DNA from: JBBRRP01 sp038251425 | GTDB taxonomy: Bacteria > Myxococcota_A > Polyangia > Polyangiales > Polyangiaceae | Direction of reading: 5' to 3' | NCBI GenBank assembly: GCA_038251425.1 | Contig: JBBSBI010000006.1 | Span: 1 to 64,000 of the forward strand | DNA: 64,000 nucleotides | Shown: positions 1 to 9,050 of the stretch, piece by piece | How the letters are laid out: each line of letters opens with the position of its first letter | How positions within the stretch are numbered: the stretch's first letter is position 1 | Translations under genes and position numbers: made by a program | Notes under the pieces: model-generated | The model's input: the letters and a program-made list of their open reading frames with translations, nothing else | Databases searched by the model: none | Told to the model about the DNA's origin: nothing

Positions 1-1873
1 CGTAGGTGTAGTCGCTCATCCATTTGCTGCTGCAGTACGCCATTAGATCGGTGCGCGTCGTTGGCTCAAAGAGTGCCTGTGTCCGTGGATCGTAGCCCCA
101 AGATCCAATCTTCGCGCCCGCATAGGGGTAGCCTGGGTCCAAGTTAGCGATCGTACCGCCGGAGGAGCAGGGCGCATGTCCACGACCATGATTGTGCGCC
201 ACTTCGTGAGCCATCGTCTGGGCGGAGGACACATCGGCGAAACCAATGCCCAAGGCCGCGCGGCTATCCGCTTGATTCGAAACGTAGCCGATGCCCGTCG
301 TGCAAGAGCTGCCACAGAAAGCTTTGAAAGTGTCCTCGGGCTTCAGCAGCCCATAATAGTAAACATCCGGGGGCGGACTGTCGATTTTACGCCTGTAGCG
401 CACCTGGTCGAGCACGTCGCTCCAGCTGATCGGATAGTCCGTGGTCAACATATCCCCGACCGTTATCTCGATGCTACTGATCGGAAACATCGCGAGGAAT
501 TGGCGTCGGTAGACGTCCAGCGACACCTGCGACGTGTCCGGCAATTTTCCGTTGGCCAAAATAGGCAGGATCTTGATCTTAAGTTTGCCCGTGGTGCGCG
601 CCAGCAGCTCGACATCTCCGTCACCCGTTGGGAAGCGCGGGCTCACCACATTGCCCCCAACCGTGGCGGCGCATTCAACGAGCTCGACATAATAGTGAGT
701 AGCGGCGGTGATCTTATCCTTGGGAACTTGGAGCTGGAACGTCGTGGCGGTGTCAGCCTCATCCGAGTTCTTACTGATAGTTTTCTTTTGGAAAAAGCTA
801 TCTGTCGCGGCGCCGTTCACGATCACCAGCCGCGCTGATACTTCGCGGGCGACAAACCCGGGATTGGTTGTCACGAAGACACGAAACAGACTGTCGCGTC
901 CCACCACCACGTCCGTATTTCGGTTCGCCACCGCGACAGCAGCGCCTGCGTCCATCACGGGCACCTTCACCGTTTGGTAAACCGCAATCTGGTTCACGCT
1001 GATGTCGTGCGCCAACCCCATGCAACCATCCGCACCGGAGCCGCCGCCACCGGTGCATTGGCCCGCCGTACACGATTTCCCAAGCGCGCACGCCATATTG
1101 CAGCCACCGCAGTGCGCATCGGTGATCTTGGTGTCGATGCAATTATCAGCGCAGAAGTTGCCTCCGGCGGGGCAGCTGCACACCCCGGCTTGGCACGTTT
1201 GGCCGCCGTTGCACACCGTCCCACAACCGCCGCAGTGTTCGTTGGTGACTTGGGAATCGACGCAAGCACCATTGCAGAACGTGTTCCCAGGATCGCATTC
1301 GCACTTGCCAAGAGCGCAGGTTTTGCCAGTCGGGCAAGCCGCATCACACTGACCGCAATGCGCTGCGCTCTTACCCACGTCCACACACGCGCCTCCGCAA
1401 AAGAGCTGGCCGCTTGGGCACTTGCAGGCTCCGCCGTCGCAAACTCGTCCGGCGCCGCAAGCGTTGCCACAAGCACCACAATTGGCATTGTCGCTGGCCA
1501 GCATCAGGCACACGCCCCCGCAGTCACTCTGACCACTCGGGCAGGCCTCAGCACATTGCCCGTTTCGGCAGCTCAAGGATCCGCCGCACACCTTCCCGCA
1601 GCTGCCGCAATTGGCTGCATCATTTTTCGGATCGGTGCAGCGCTCCGCACACATGAGCTCACCCGTTGCACAGCCCGGGGTGGCAACGGTAGGGATACCA
1701 ACAGTAGGGATGCCAACGGTATTCGCTGTGTTACTCGCCACCGCCACCGCCACCGCCATGGGCGCCGTGCGCCGAGCCTCAATTTTCCCAGTACACGCCG
1801 TGCTTCCCAACCCAAAGAGGATGACCAGGAAAGACCAACCCACCAATGCCCTTAGGCTGCAACTCCCGCTCAT
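1..1873 (-). CDS. Cys-rich metzincin-type metalloprotease lipoprotein (C-terminus beyond window)
   Basis: Reading leftward from the ATG at 1873, the frame stays open to base 1, giving 624 codons without a stop. An N-terminal hydrophobic stretch ends in a probable lipobox before Cys (GLGSTAC), so it is likely exported and lipidated. Short repeats AVAVAVA and VGIPTVGIPTV follow. Residues about 66-285 form a long Cys-rich region of repeated CGxCGxxC / CxxGxC units, a pattern common in secreted myxobacterial proteins. The remainder carries HEVAHNHGRGH at residues 556-566 (bases 176-208), which fits the zinc motif HExxHxxGxxH, followed about 55 residues later by LMAYC, a plausible Met-turn. This is the layout of metzincin peptidases; M66 is one candidate family. 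It is divergent from the cytochrome gene at 2035. The substrate is unknown. Confidence 0.82.
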   Translation of the reverse strand, partial: MSGSCSLRALVGWSFLVILFGLGSTACTGKIEARRTAPMAVAVAVASNTANTVGIPTVGIPTVATPGCATGELMCAERCTDPKNDAANCGSCGKVCGGSLSCRNGQCAEACPSGQSDCGGVCLMLASDNANCGACGNACGAGRVCDGGACKCPSGQLFCGGACVDVGKSAAHCGQCDAACPTGKTCALGKCECDPGNTFCNGACVDSQVTNEHCGGCGTVCNGGQTCQAGVCSCPAGGNFCADNCIDTKITDAHCGGCNMACALGKSCTAGQCTGGGGSGADGCMGLAHDISVNQIAVYQTVKVPVMDAGAAVAVANRNTDVVVGRDSLFRVFVTTNPGFVAREVSARLVIVNGAATDSFFQKKTISKNSDEADTATTFQLQVPKDKITAATHYYVELVECAATVGGNVVSPRFPTGDGDVELLARTTGKLKIKILPILANGKLPDTSQVSLDVYRRQFLAMFPISSIEITVGDMLTTDYPISWSDVLDQVRYRRKIDSPPPDVYYYGLLKPEDTFKAFCGSSCTTGIGYVSNQADSRAALGIGFADVSSAQTMAHEVAHNHGRGHAPCSSGGTIANLDPGYPYAGAKIGSWGYDPRTQALFEPTTRTDLMAYCSSKWMSDYTY

Positions 1874-2034
1874 GGTCACTAGCTATCGCACCCCGCCACA
1901 AGCGCAGCAACCGCCTACATTCTCACGCGATGTTTGCAGCGTCAGCTGTCACAAGCTACACACCCATCCGCGACACTCACGCCCAGAGTTTGCTGCCACA
2001 CAGCAGCAAAAGCCCTCGCTTCGCCGGACGCACC

Positions 2035-3111
2035 ATGTTTCCTCGACCGCAACCTGCCTGGTTCTCAAAATGGATCATCCTCGCGTTGTTGGTAGGTTGC
2101 AACCGTGCCCCGAAGCAGCCGGTGGCCCAGAGCCAAGCTGAGCTCAGCCTGAACCACGGACGTGAAACCTATCAACGTATGTGCTCTGTGTGTCACGGAG
2201 CTGTCGGCGAAGGGTACAAAGCGGATCAAGCGCCTCGCTTGCGCGGCGCCAACTTTCTCGCCACGGCGAGCGATAGCTTCCTCACCGCTGTCATCACTCA
2301 CGGCCGTGAGGGCACCACGATGTCCGCGTGGGGCAGAGAGCGCGGCGGCCCGCTCAGTCCGAGTGACGTGAGCGCTGTGATTCAATACTTGCGCAGTTTC
2401 AGCAAAGAAAAACCCCGTGTCGATCCCCGACCCAGCCAGGGTGACAACCTTCGCGGAGCCGAAATCTACGCACGCGAATGCGCCAGCTGCCACGGCCCAA
2501 CGGGCACTGGCGGACCAGCACCACACATCGGCGACAGCGCCTTTCTCGCCACGGCCAACGATGGATTTCTACGGATCGCCATCACTGAAGGTCGCGCACA
2601 AACTCCGATGCCGGCGTTCAAACGCAAGCTCGATCCGAAGAGTATCGAAGATGTGATCGCACTGCTTCGCAGTCGACAAGTTGCTGTCGTTAGCCCAAGT
2701 GTGCCAGCCAAGCCACCGCCGCTTCCGCTAGGGCCCGTACTCATCCATCCCAACGGCCCGGAGCCCAATGGCTTCAAGCGCTTCCCAGAAACCACGGGCG
2801 TGGATATTGTGAAGCGGGAGCTCGATCGCGGCGCGCAAATGGGCTTCCTTGATGCACGGGCACCCTCGGATTACATGCGCGAACACATCGCAGGGGCTGT
2901 GAGTGTTCCGTTCTACGACCCCGCTCCGTACATCGACAAACTGCCCAAAACAGCCTGGCTCGTCTGTTATTGCGCTTGCCCGCACGCCGAGTCCGGCAAA
3001 CTAGCACAGCAGCTCCTCGACAAAGGCTTCACCAAAGTCACTGTCTTGGATGAAGGCCTGGGAGTCTGGAAATCTAAGAAATTCCCCACATCAACCGGCG
3101 AGAAGCCCTAA
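2035..3111 (+). CDS. Diheme cytochrome c with C-terminal rhodanese domain, lipoprotein
   Basis: 358 aa. The start at 2035 gives a short lipoprotein signal (LALLVGC); the open frame extends upstream, but only this start yields a signal at the N-terminus. Two cytochrome c domains follow, with haem sites CSVCH (residues 50-54) and CASCH (149-153), each with downstream text typical of small class I domains. Residues about 265-355 form a rhodanese-like domain (GFLDARAPSDY, HIAGAVSVPFYD) with a cysteine-rich loop VCYCACPHAES around residues 311-320, where the active Cys would sit. Electron transfer coupled to sulfur or thiol chemistry on the outer face of a membrane is an inference. The 3' end touches a heptamer repeat, and an esterase gene follows 70 bases later. 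Confidence 0.85.
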   Translation: MFPRPQPAWFSKWIILALLVGCNRAPKQPVAQSQAELSLNHGRETYQRMCSVCHGAVGEGYKADQAPRLRGANFLATASDSFLTAVITHGREGTTMSAWGRERGGPLSPSDVSAVIQYLRSFSKEKPRVDPRPSQGDNLRGAEIYARECASCHGPTGTGGPAPHIGDSAFLATANDGFLRIAITEGRAQTPMPAFKRKLDPKSIEDVIALLRSRQVAVVSPSVPAKPPPLPLGPVLIHPNGPEPNGFKRFPETTGVDIVKRELDRGAQMGFLDARAPSDYMREHIAGAVSVPFYDPAPYIDKLPKTAWLVCYCACPHAESGKLAQQLLDKGFTKVTVLDEGLGVWKSKKFPTSTGEKP

Positions 3112-3172
3112 CTCAACACTCAACACTCAACACTCAACACTCAACACTCAACACTCAACACTCAACACTCAA
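3111..3172. repeat. Heptamer microsatellite (ACTCAAC)n
   Basis: Eight perfect copies of ACTCAAC (3111-3166) and a partial ninth. The array starts on the last base of the cytochrome stop codon and ends about 10 bases before the esterase ATG at 3182. It fills nearly all of the gap that would carry the esterase ribosome-binding region. Confidence 0.97.
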
Positions 3173-3181
3173 ACCAAGACC

Positions 3182-4141
3182 ATGCCCCTCCTCGATAAAC
3201 CCATAGCTGAGCTCGAAGTCTACACCGGCAGGAATCCCTGCCCCACTGATCACGCTGAATACTGGGAGCGCGCACTCGCCGAAATGCGCGAGCAGTCGCG
3301 CACCATCGAGCTTCAGCCAGCCAGCTTTCAGATCCCAAGTGCTGACTGTTTCAACCTCTATTTCAAAGGGGTCCGGGGCGCGAAAGTGCATGCCAAGTAC
3401 CTGAGGCCGAAACACGCTGACCCCAAGCACCCCGCAATCCTAGAATTTCACGGCTATTCTGGCTCAAGTGGGGATTGGAGTTCCAAGCTGCGTTGGCTGG
3501 CACACGGCTACAGCGTCATTTCCATGGATTGCCGTGGCCAAGGCGGCTTGAGCGAAGACACCGGCGGAACGCTCGGCCCCACACTCAACGGCCACATCAT
3601 CCGCGGCCTTTCCGATCGCGTCGACAATCTCTTGTTTCGCCACATCTTCTTGGACACAGCCCAGCTCGCCCAGATCGTGTTCGAGCTGCCTGAGGTGGAT
3701 CCCGCCAGAGTGGGTGTCTTAGGCGCCTCGCAAGGTGGCGGGCTTGCCCTGGCTTGTGCCGCACTCGCTCCCCAAGTGCAGCGCGTTGTCCCGATCTTTC
3801 CCTTCCTTTCAGATTATCAGCGAGTCTGGGAAATGGACCTCGCCGATCGTGCCTACGGCGAACTCCGCACCTTCTTCCGCAATCACGATCCCACCCACGC
3901 CCAACACGACGAGTGGTTTCGTAGATTGGGCTACATCGATGTGCAGCACCTCGCCCCGCGCATCGAAGCCGAACTTCTGATGGGCATCTCGCTCATGGAT
4001 AACGTCTGCCCGCCATCCACCCAATTCGCCGCCTACAACAAGGTGCGCTCCAAGAAGAGCCACATTCTCTACCCAGATTTTGGCCACGAAGATCTGCCCG
4101 GCTTCGCCGACGCCGTCACGCAATTCATGTTGAAGCTCTAG
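3182..4141 (+). CDS. Acetylxylan esterase / cephalosporin-C deacetylase family (CE7)
   Basis: 319 aa, the usual length for carbohydrate esterase family 7, which removes acetyl groups from xylo-oligosaccharides and related substrates. Visible motifs are the RGQGG stretch, the nucleophile elbow GASQGGG with Ser183, Asp273 in LMDNVCPP and His302 in FGHED. This triad order and spacing are those of CE7. No signal peptide is seen, so it probably acts on imported oligosaccharides. The start at 3182 follows the heptamer array directly and begins with a typical family N-terminus (MPLLDKPIAELEVY). Its position beside GH13-like and alpha-xylosidase genes fits xylan or xyloglucan use. Confidence 0.9.
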   Translation: MPLLDKPIAELEVYTGRNPCPTDHAEYWERALAEMREQSRTIELQPASFQIPSADCFNLYFKGVRGAKVHAKYLRPKHADPKHPAILEFHGYSGSSGDWSSKLRWLAHGYSVISMDCRGQGGLSEDTGGTLGPTLNGHIIRGLSDRVDNLLFRHIFLDTAQLAQIVFELPEVDPARVGVLGASQGGGLALACAALAPQVQRVVPIFPFLSDYQRVWEMDLADRAYGELRTFFRNHDPTHAQHDEWFRRLGYIDVQHLAPRIEAELLMGISLMDNVCPPSTQFAAYNKVRSKKSHILYPDFGHEDLPGFADAVTQFMLKL

Positions 4142-4173
4142 CGCGCCCCCCTAAGGGTATGCCTTCACGATAG

Positions 4174-4254
4174 TCGCTCGAACGCCCTCACACAATCGCT
4201 CGAACTCCCCTCACACAATCGCTCGAGCACCCCTCACACAATCGCTCGAGCACC
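4174..4254. repeat. Tandem repeat, about 23-bp unit, 3.5 copies
   Basis: Units begin TCGCTCGA and end CCTCACACAA at 4174, 4196, 4219 and (partial) 4242. The first unit is 22 bases and the next two are 23. They lie between the convergent esterase and AraC genes. No coding frame is evident. Confidence 0.9.
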
Positions 4255-4337
4255 TGTTCGCCAAGCACGCGTTAAAAACTCGGTTGAGCACACACTGTTT
4301 TGCGTTCGTCGAGCCGCAGAGCCCTCACGTCGCTTTC

Positions 4338-4363
4338 GAGATAGTAAGCATGCTTACTATCTC
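4338..4363. repeat. Intergenic palindrome, copy 1 (perfect, 26 bp)
   Basis: A perfect inverted repeat with half-site GAGATAGTAAGCA, centred on GCATGC. It is followed by CCCGAACGAAT, a flank that reappears next to copies 3 and 4. It lies between the 3' ends of two convergent genes. See the repeat-family finding for the other four copies. Confidence 0.95.
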
Positions 4364-4436
4364 CCGAACGAATATAAGGCCTACTCCAACCCTGCGAACA
4401 GCCTATTCCAACCTTGCGAACCGCCTGGGCCTCCCG

Positions 4437-5291
4437 TTACGCCTTCCGAGTTTTTCGAAAACCTTGCGGAGCAACTCCTGAAAACTGTTTGAACAGACGG
4501 CTGAAGTAAAATTCGTCGCAGAAGCCGAGTTGGTCGGCAATTTGCTTGATGGTGAGTGAGGTGCTCTCGAGCATGTCCGATGCCGTTTCGATCTTCAGGC
4601 GATTGAAGAATTGGATCGGTGAAGTGCCCGTTCGCAGCTTAAAATTGCGAATAAGATAGGATTTATTGATCCCAACACGCGCGGCAACCTGCTCAAGATC
4701 GAGCGACGCCGCCAAATTGGATTGCATCCATTGCACCAGCTCGTCCACATAGCTGGCTGTACTTAAGGTGGCGCGCTTCTTGGCGTTGGACGCAAGCTCA
4801 TACACCAGGGCTGAGAAAAGATGCGCACCCGAGGTGCGTAGCAGAGGATTCTCAGACTGGAGCTGCAGCAGCATCTCCCTGAATCTACCCTCAAATGGCG
4901 GCCCCAGTCGCACGGTGCCGCGCGGCTCAAAGGCTCGCCTGAGCGCCGGCAGGATCCTTCCACCTGTGGCGCCGATTCGGAAGCGAAAATAGTACCAACC
5001 GATCGGAGCGCCACTTTCGCTACCTTCGGTGATTCCATGCGGCGTGTGCGGCTCGGTGAACGTTAAGCTGTGATCAGGCAAGCTTACGCGCCGCTTACCG
5101 CTCACCATCGTGCATTTGCCACGCGGCAAATAGTGAAACTCGTACTCATCTTCATGCACATGCGTTTCAAAGCCAAATGCGTGCGAGAAAAAGCCCACAT
5201 ATGAAAGTTCAAACGGGAGCGCTGCGCTCCCTAATTGCGGCTCACCCGACGCTCTCGGCATATGGCTCACTGTTTTGAGGTTACGTGGCAT
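4437..5291 (-). CDS. AraC family transcriptional regulator
   Basis: 284 aa from the ATG at 5291; the frame is open further upstream to 5438, but that part does not look like protein of this family. The N-terminal half is a cupin-like sensing domain (FETHVHEDEYEFHYLPRGKC). The last 100 residues carry two helix-turn-helix motifs, the second in QIADQLGFCDEFYFSRLFKQ, which is the classic AraC signature. It is divergent from the GH13-like/alpha-xylosidase pair, with about 150 bases between, so it is the likely regulator of that pair. The effector is probably a sugar (inference). Confidence 0.92.
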   Translation of the reverse strand: MPRNLKTVSHMPRASGEPQLGSAALPFELSYVGFFSHAFGFETHVHEDEYEFHYLPRGKCTMVSGKRRVSLPDHSLTFTEPHTPHGITEGSESGAPIGWYYFRFRIGATGGRILPALRRAFEPRGTVRLGPPFEGRFREMLLQLQSENPLLRTSGAHLFSALVYELASNAKKRATLSTASYVDELVQWMQSNLAASLDLEQVAARVGINKSYLIRNFKLRTGTSPIQFFNRLKIETASDMLESTSLTIKQIADQLGFCDEFYFSRLFKQFSGVAPQGFRKTRKA

Positions 5292-5445
5292 CGTGAGCTT
5301 CCTTCCGATACTTGTCACCGGATGATCGCCCGGCGGCAGCAGAGAGTTTACGACTTTACACATGGCCGTCAATTCACTGCATGGCGTTGGCCGATAAAGT
5401 ACGGCAATATCTGCATCCTCTGGCACACGGCGTCTCATTCTAGAT

Positions 5446-6837
5446 ATGCCGCGAGTAGCCCCTGCTTACCTCATGGACTCTCAACTCTCGCAAAAACCGC
5501 AAGGCTGGTGGATAACGCACCCCACCTTACTCACCGTTTCCGTGCACGGAGCGTTTGACTCAAACGGGGACGGCTTGGGCGATTTCGAAGGCGTGCGGCA
5601 AAAGCTAGATTTCTTTCTCGAAGCTGGAATCAGCGCTTACCGCTTTCAACATGTTGGCTACTACGGAAGCGATCCGGAATGGTCGGGCTTGGTCCAGCAG
5701 GATTGGGCGAGCGTTGATCCCCATTACGGCAGCATGCAAGATTTTGAGCGCCTGATGGCCGCCTGCAGGGAGCGCGACGTCAAAATCATCATGATGGCGG
5801 TCCCAGAATACGTGGGTTGGCAACATCCTCTCTATCTCCGAGCGAAGGCCGCACGCGAACGCGATCCTAATGCTCTTGAGGCCCAATGGTTTGAGTGGAA
5901 TGACGACGGCACGGTGCTCACCTGCTGGGATAGGCCCGCACCCGATTGCTCCAATCGCGCCTATTTTGACGTATTTCTAGAGCATTTAGGTTTCTGGATG
6001 GACAAGGGAATCGCAGGTTTCGATGCCGATGCCGTTCCCACCTGGCACAACGCTGACCAAGCCGTGTTGCGACGCTTCACTGGGTTTGTGAAGGAGCGCG
6101 GCGGATTGGTTACCGCTGAGAACTTCGTATTGCAAAATGAGTTGTTGCGAACAGGGGGCTTCAATGCCGGCACCGGCAAGCTCCGTCACGAATTTTACAA
6201 TGAGCTGGAAGCCATCACGCAACACAAAGCAGAATTTATTCGCAACGCGCTGAAAGTGCGAGCGGAGTTGATTCAAAATGGCATGTTCCCCTACCAACAA
6301 TTTGGCGATGTCACGCATGCCAAAATCTTCAACAGCTGGGCCTGCCATCGCCTGGAGATGTATAAACTGCAGGTCGCCTTCAACGCCGTGCTGCCGGATC
6401 AAGTGTGGATCCTCGCGGCGGGGCTAACCTTCACTGAGCGAAAGGTTCAGCGGCCAGAAATCGTCGATTTGGGCGTCGATTGGCCCGCGCTCGAGGCCCA
6501 AAAAGATGACCCTGATTCGGCATTTTCGCACCTGCGCCGCCTCTTCGCGCTGCGCGCCCAACACAAGGAGCTCGGCATCGGGCACATCGAGGAATTGGCC
6601 ACTGACTGTCCGGAAACCGTGTTTGCAGCGTTGCGCACCTCTGAAGACTTGGAAACGCAGGCCCTGGTTATTTTCAACTTCTCAGATCAGAAACAACCGG
6701 TCACGGTTCAGCTTCCCGCTCTTGCTGAGCGACGCCTCAAAAATTATCTGAGTGGCGAAGTGCTCGAAGTCAAAGCTCAGTCTCTCAAGCTCGATCTCCA
6801 ATTGTACGGTTACAAACTCCTGAAAGTACTTCCATGA
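5446..6837 (+). CDS. GH13-like (alpha-amylase superfamily) protein with degenerate active-site motifs
   Basis: 463 aa from 5446; an ATG at 5473 (MDSQLSQ) is an equally possible start and neither has a clear ribosome site. The barrel layout of GH13 is obvious: DSNGDGLGDFEGV, then SVDPHYGSMQDFERLM. But usual catalytic motifs are altered. Region I, normally DxVxNH, reads MAVPEY. Region II, normally GFRxDA, reads GFDADA (Asp195 keeps the nucleophile place, but the preceding invariant Arg is Asp). Region IV has no NHD. An acidic residue in VTAEN may match region III. It is coupled by ATGA to the alpha-xylosidase. It may be an enzyme of changed specificity or a non-catalytic partner. No signal peptide is seen. 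Confidence 0.78.
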   Translation: MPRVAPAYLMDSQLSQKPQGWWITHPTLLTVSVHGAFDSNGDGLGDFEGVRQKLDFFLEAGISAYRFQHVGYYGSDPEWSGLVQQDWASVDPHYGSMQDFERLMAACRERDVKIIMMAVPEYVGWQHPLYLRAKAARERDPNALEAQWFEWNDDGTVLTCWDRPAPDCSNRAYFDVFLEHLGFWMDKGIAGFDADAVPTWHNADQAVLRRFTGFVKERGGLVTAENFVLQNELLRTGGFNAGTGKLRHEFYNELEAITQHKAEFIRNALKVRAELIQNGMFPYQQFGDVTHAKIFNSWACHRLEMYKLQVAFNAVLPDQVWILAAGLTFTERKVQRPEIVDLGVDWPALEAQKDDPDSAFSHLRRLFALRAQHKELGIGHIEELATDCPETVFAALRTSEDLETQALVIFNFSDQKQPVTVQLPALAERRLKNYLSGEVLEVKAQSLKLDLQLYGYKLLKVLP

Positions 6838-8894
6838 AATTCAAATTTGGTGACTACGCGCTTCTTCCTGGCATCTCGGCGATCTACCCGCTCGGCGTCG
6901 TCGACGTGCAGGCCACGGCGGGAACGCTCACCGTTACCGGCTACGATCGGCTCGCCACCAAGCGCCCAGAGTTTTTGAATGGCACGACGATCACCGCGCG
7001 CTTCTCCTCGCCGGCACCCGGCGTGCTCAAAGTGGAGATCGTTCACTTCAAAGGCAAGCGCCCCAAGCTTCCAAGCTTTGATCTTGCGGCTCCCGCTCTT
7101 GGTTCTCCGATTGCCACCACCGGCAGCGATGCAGAGACATTCTGGCTGAAAACAGGCCCTGTCACGGTCGTGGTACCGAAAGAAGGCCCGTGGCGGATTT
7201 CTATTTTGCGCAATGGCGAGCAGCTCACGAGCAGTGAGCTGCGAGCGATCGGCCTATTCACGGATCAGGACGGCAACACCTATCTACGCGAACAGCTTTC
7301 GTTAGACGTCGGCGAAACGGTGTACGGCCTGGGCGAGCACTTTGGGCCAATCGTCAAGAATGGCCAATCTTGCGATATCTGGAATGAAGACGGTGGCACG
7401 AATTCGGAGTGGGGTTACAAGAACGTGCCGTTCTATGTCACGAGCCGCGGCTATGGCGTGCTGGTGAACAATCCCGGCAAGGTTTCGTACGAAGTTGCGT
7501 CGCACCATATTAACCGCGTACAATTCAGTGCGCTCGGTCACCGGTTGGAATACTTTCTGTTCGGCGGGCCCACCATCAAAGACGCGCTAGAGCAGTACAC
7601 GGCGCTCAGCGGCAGGCCACCCCTCTTGCCGGATTGGTCCTTTGGTTTGTGGCTCTCCACCTCTTTTCTCACGAACTACGACGAAACCGACATTCTTGCG
7701 AACCTCGAAAGAATGGAGGCCTCCGGCATCAAAGTGGGCGTTTTTCACTTCGATTGCTACTGGATGAAGGAGCTCACTTGGACGAGCTTTCTCTGGGATT
7801 CTAGGCACTTTCCCGATCCCGCGGGCATGCTCGCCAAAATCCAGAAGAAGGGCGTTCGCGTGTGCCTCTGGATCAATCCCTACATCGCTGAAGCCTCCGC
7901 ATTATTCGACGAGGGCGCAGATGGCGGTTACCTACTGAAGACGCCGGAAGGCGATGTGTATCAGGAAGATCGCTGGCAGCCTGGCTTGGCGTTTGTGGAC
8001 TTCACCAACCCTGCCGCCAAATCCTGGTTCCAAGAAAAGCTGCGCGCACTGATCCGCATGGGCGTGGATACGTTCAAGACTGACTTCGGCGAGCGCATCC
8101 CCACGGCAGTTCGCTACTTCGACGACTCCGACCCGGAGCGCATGCACAACTACTACACGTACCTCTACAACCAAGCGGTGTTTGAGGTGCTTGAAGAAGA
8201 GAAGGGCAAAGGCCAAGCCATTGTGTTCGCTCGCTCCGCAACCGCGGGAAATCAGAAGTTCCCGGTGCACTGGAGCGGGGACAATTCCTCCAGCTATGTC
8301 TCGATGGCAGAAACGCTGCGCGGCGGGCTCTCCTTCGGGCTCACCGGCTTCGGCTTCTGGAGCCATGATATCAGCGGCTTTTTCGGCACAGCGACGCCGG
8401 ATTTGTACAAACGCTGGGTCGCCTTCGGCATGCTCTCATCGCACAGCCGTCTGCACGGCTCCGACAGTGTCCGCATGCCCTGGCTGTTCGGCGATGAAGC
8501 GGTGGATGTGCTGCGCTTCTTCACGGAATTGAAGCAACATCTGCTACCCTATTTCTTGGACGTAGCCCAAGAAGCCCACGAGCACGGCTGGCCCGTGATG
8601 CGCGCCATGGTCCTGGAGTTTCCCGGCGATCCAACGTGTCAATATCTAGATCGCCAGTACATGCTAGGCTCCGCGCTGCTTGTAGCGCCCGTGTTCCAAG
8701 CGAACGGCGAGGTGACGTATTACATCCCGGCCGGAAGCTGGCGCCACCTTCTCCGCAACGAAGAAATCCAAGGTCCCGTCTGGCGCACCGATACCTGCAG
8801 CGCCTTCGAGTTGCCACTCTGGGTGAGAAACACAGGCAGCCGTGTAGCTCCCTCGTTCACCGGCGTTCCGCAGCCAAAGCGCCTGAGTTCCTAA
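6834..8894 (+). CDS. yicI: Alpha-xylosidase, GH31, YicI-like
   Basis: 686 aa. It starts inside the stop codon of the preceding gene (ATGA overlap), so the two are translationally coupled. GH31 enzymes of this type release alpha-xylose from xyloglucan oligosaccharides or isoprimeverose. The nucleophile motif FKTDFGERIP places Asp417, and HWSGDN places the acid/base Asp483; E. coli YicI has these residues at 416 and 482, so family and numbering agree closely. No signal peptide, hence cytoplasmic. With the CE7 esterase and AraC regulator upstream, it forms a small hemicellulose-use locus. Confidence 0.92.
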   Translation: MKFKFGDYALLPGISAIYPLGVVDVQATAGTLTVTGYDRLATKRPEFLNGTTITARFSSPAPGVLKVEIVHFKGKRPKLPSFDLAAPALGSPIATTGSDAETFWLKTGPVTVVVPKEGPWRISILRNGEQLTSSELRAIGLFTDQDGNTYLREQLSLDVGETVYGLGEHFGPIVKNGQSCDIWNEDGGTNSEWGYKNVPFYVTSRGYGVLVNNPGKVSYEVASHHINRVQFSALGHRLEYFLFGGPTIKDALEQYTALSGRPPLLPDWSFGLWLSTSFLTNYDETDILANLERMEASGIKVGVFHFDCYWMKELTWTSFLWDSRHFPDPAGMLAKIQKKGVRVCLWINPYIAEASALFDEGADGGYLLKTPEGDVYQEDRWQPGLAFVDFTNPAAKSWFQEKLRALIRMGVDTFKTDFGERIPTAVRYFDDSDPERMHNYYTYLYNQAVFEVLEEEKGKGQAIVFARSATAGNQKFPVHWSGDNSSSYVSMAETLRGGLSFGLTGFGFWSHDISGFFGTATPDLYKRWVAFGMLSSHSRLHGSDSVRMPWLFGDEAVDVLRFFTELKQHLLPYFLDVAQEAHEHGWPVMRAMVLEFPGDPTCQYLDRQYMLGSALLVAPVFQANGEVTYYIPAGSWRHLLRNEEIQGPVWRTDTCSAFELPLWVRNTGSRVAPSFTGVPQPKRLSS

Positions 8895-8932
8895 GCGCCG
8901 ACCGCTCGCCATGCCCTCCCACCGACAAATCA

Positions 8933-8954
8933 GAAAGTAAGCATGCTTACTATC
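8933..8954. repeat. Intergenic palindrome, copy 2
   Basis: Half-site GAAAGTAAGCA against TGCTTACTATC: one mismatch in 22 bases. It lies 38 bases after the alpha-xylosidase stop and before the TetR gene. The asymmetric flank seen beside copies 1, 3 and 4 is not evident here. Confidence 0.9.
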
Positions 8955-9050
8955 GGATTCGACGTTTTAGCGGGTCTTAGCGCCGCTACCGGGAGCTAAT
9001 CGTCCTTCAGACCCCTTGACGCCTCGCTCGCGCGCTTTACCTTCAGCCAC

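Noticed and set aside
974..1855. 293-residue rightward frame
   Set aside because: Antisense of the Cys-rich metzincin gene; the reverse frame has Cys repeats, signal and zinc motif.
3111..3172. Telomere-like repeat
   Set aside because: Heptamer unit is short, internal, and lies between two intact genes.
4338..4363. Palindrome as a plain rho-independent terminator
   Set aside because: No T-run follows any copy, and one copy lies in a divergent gap where no terminator is needed.
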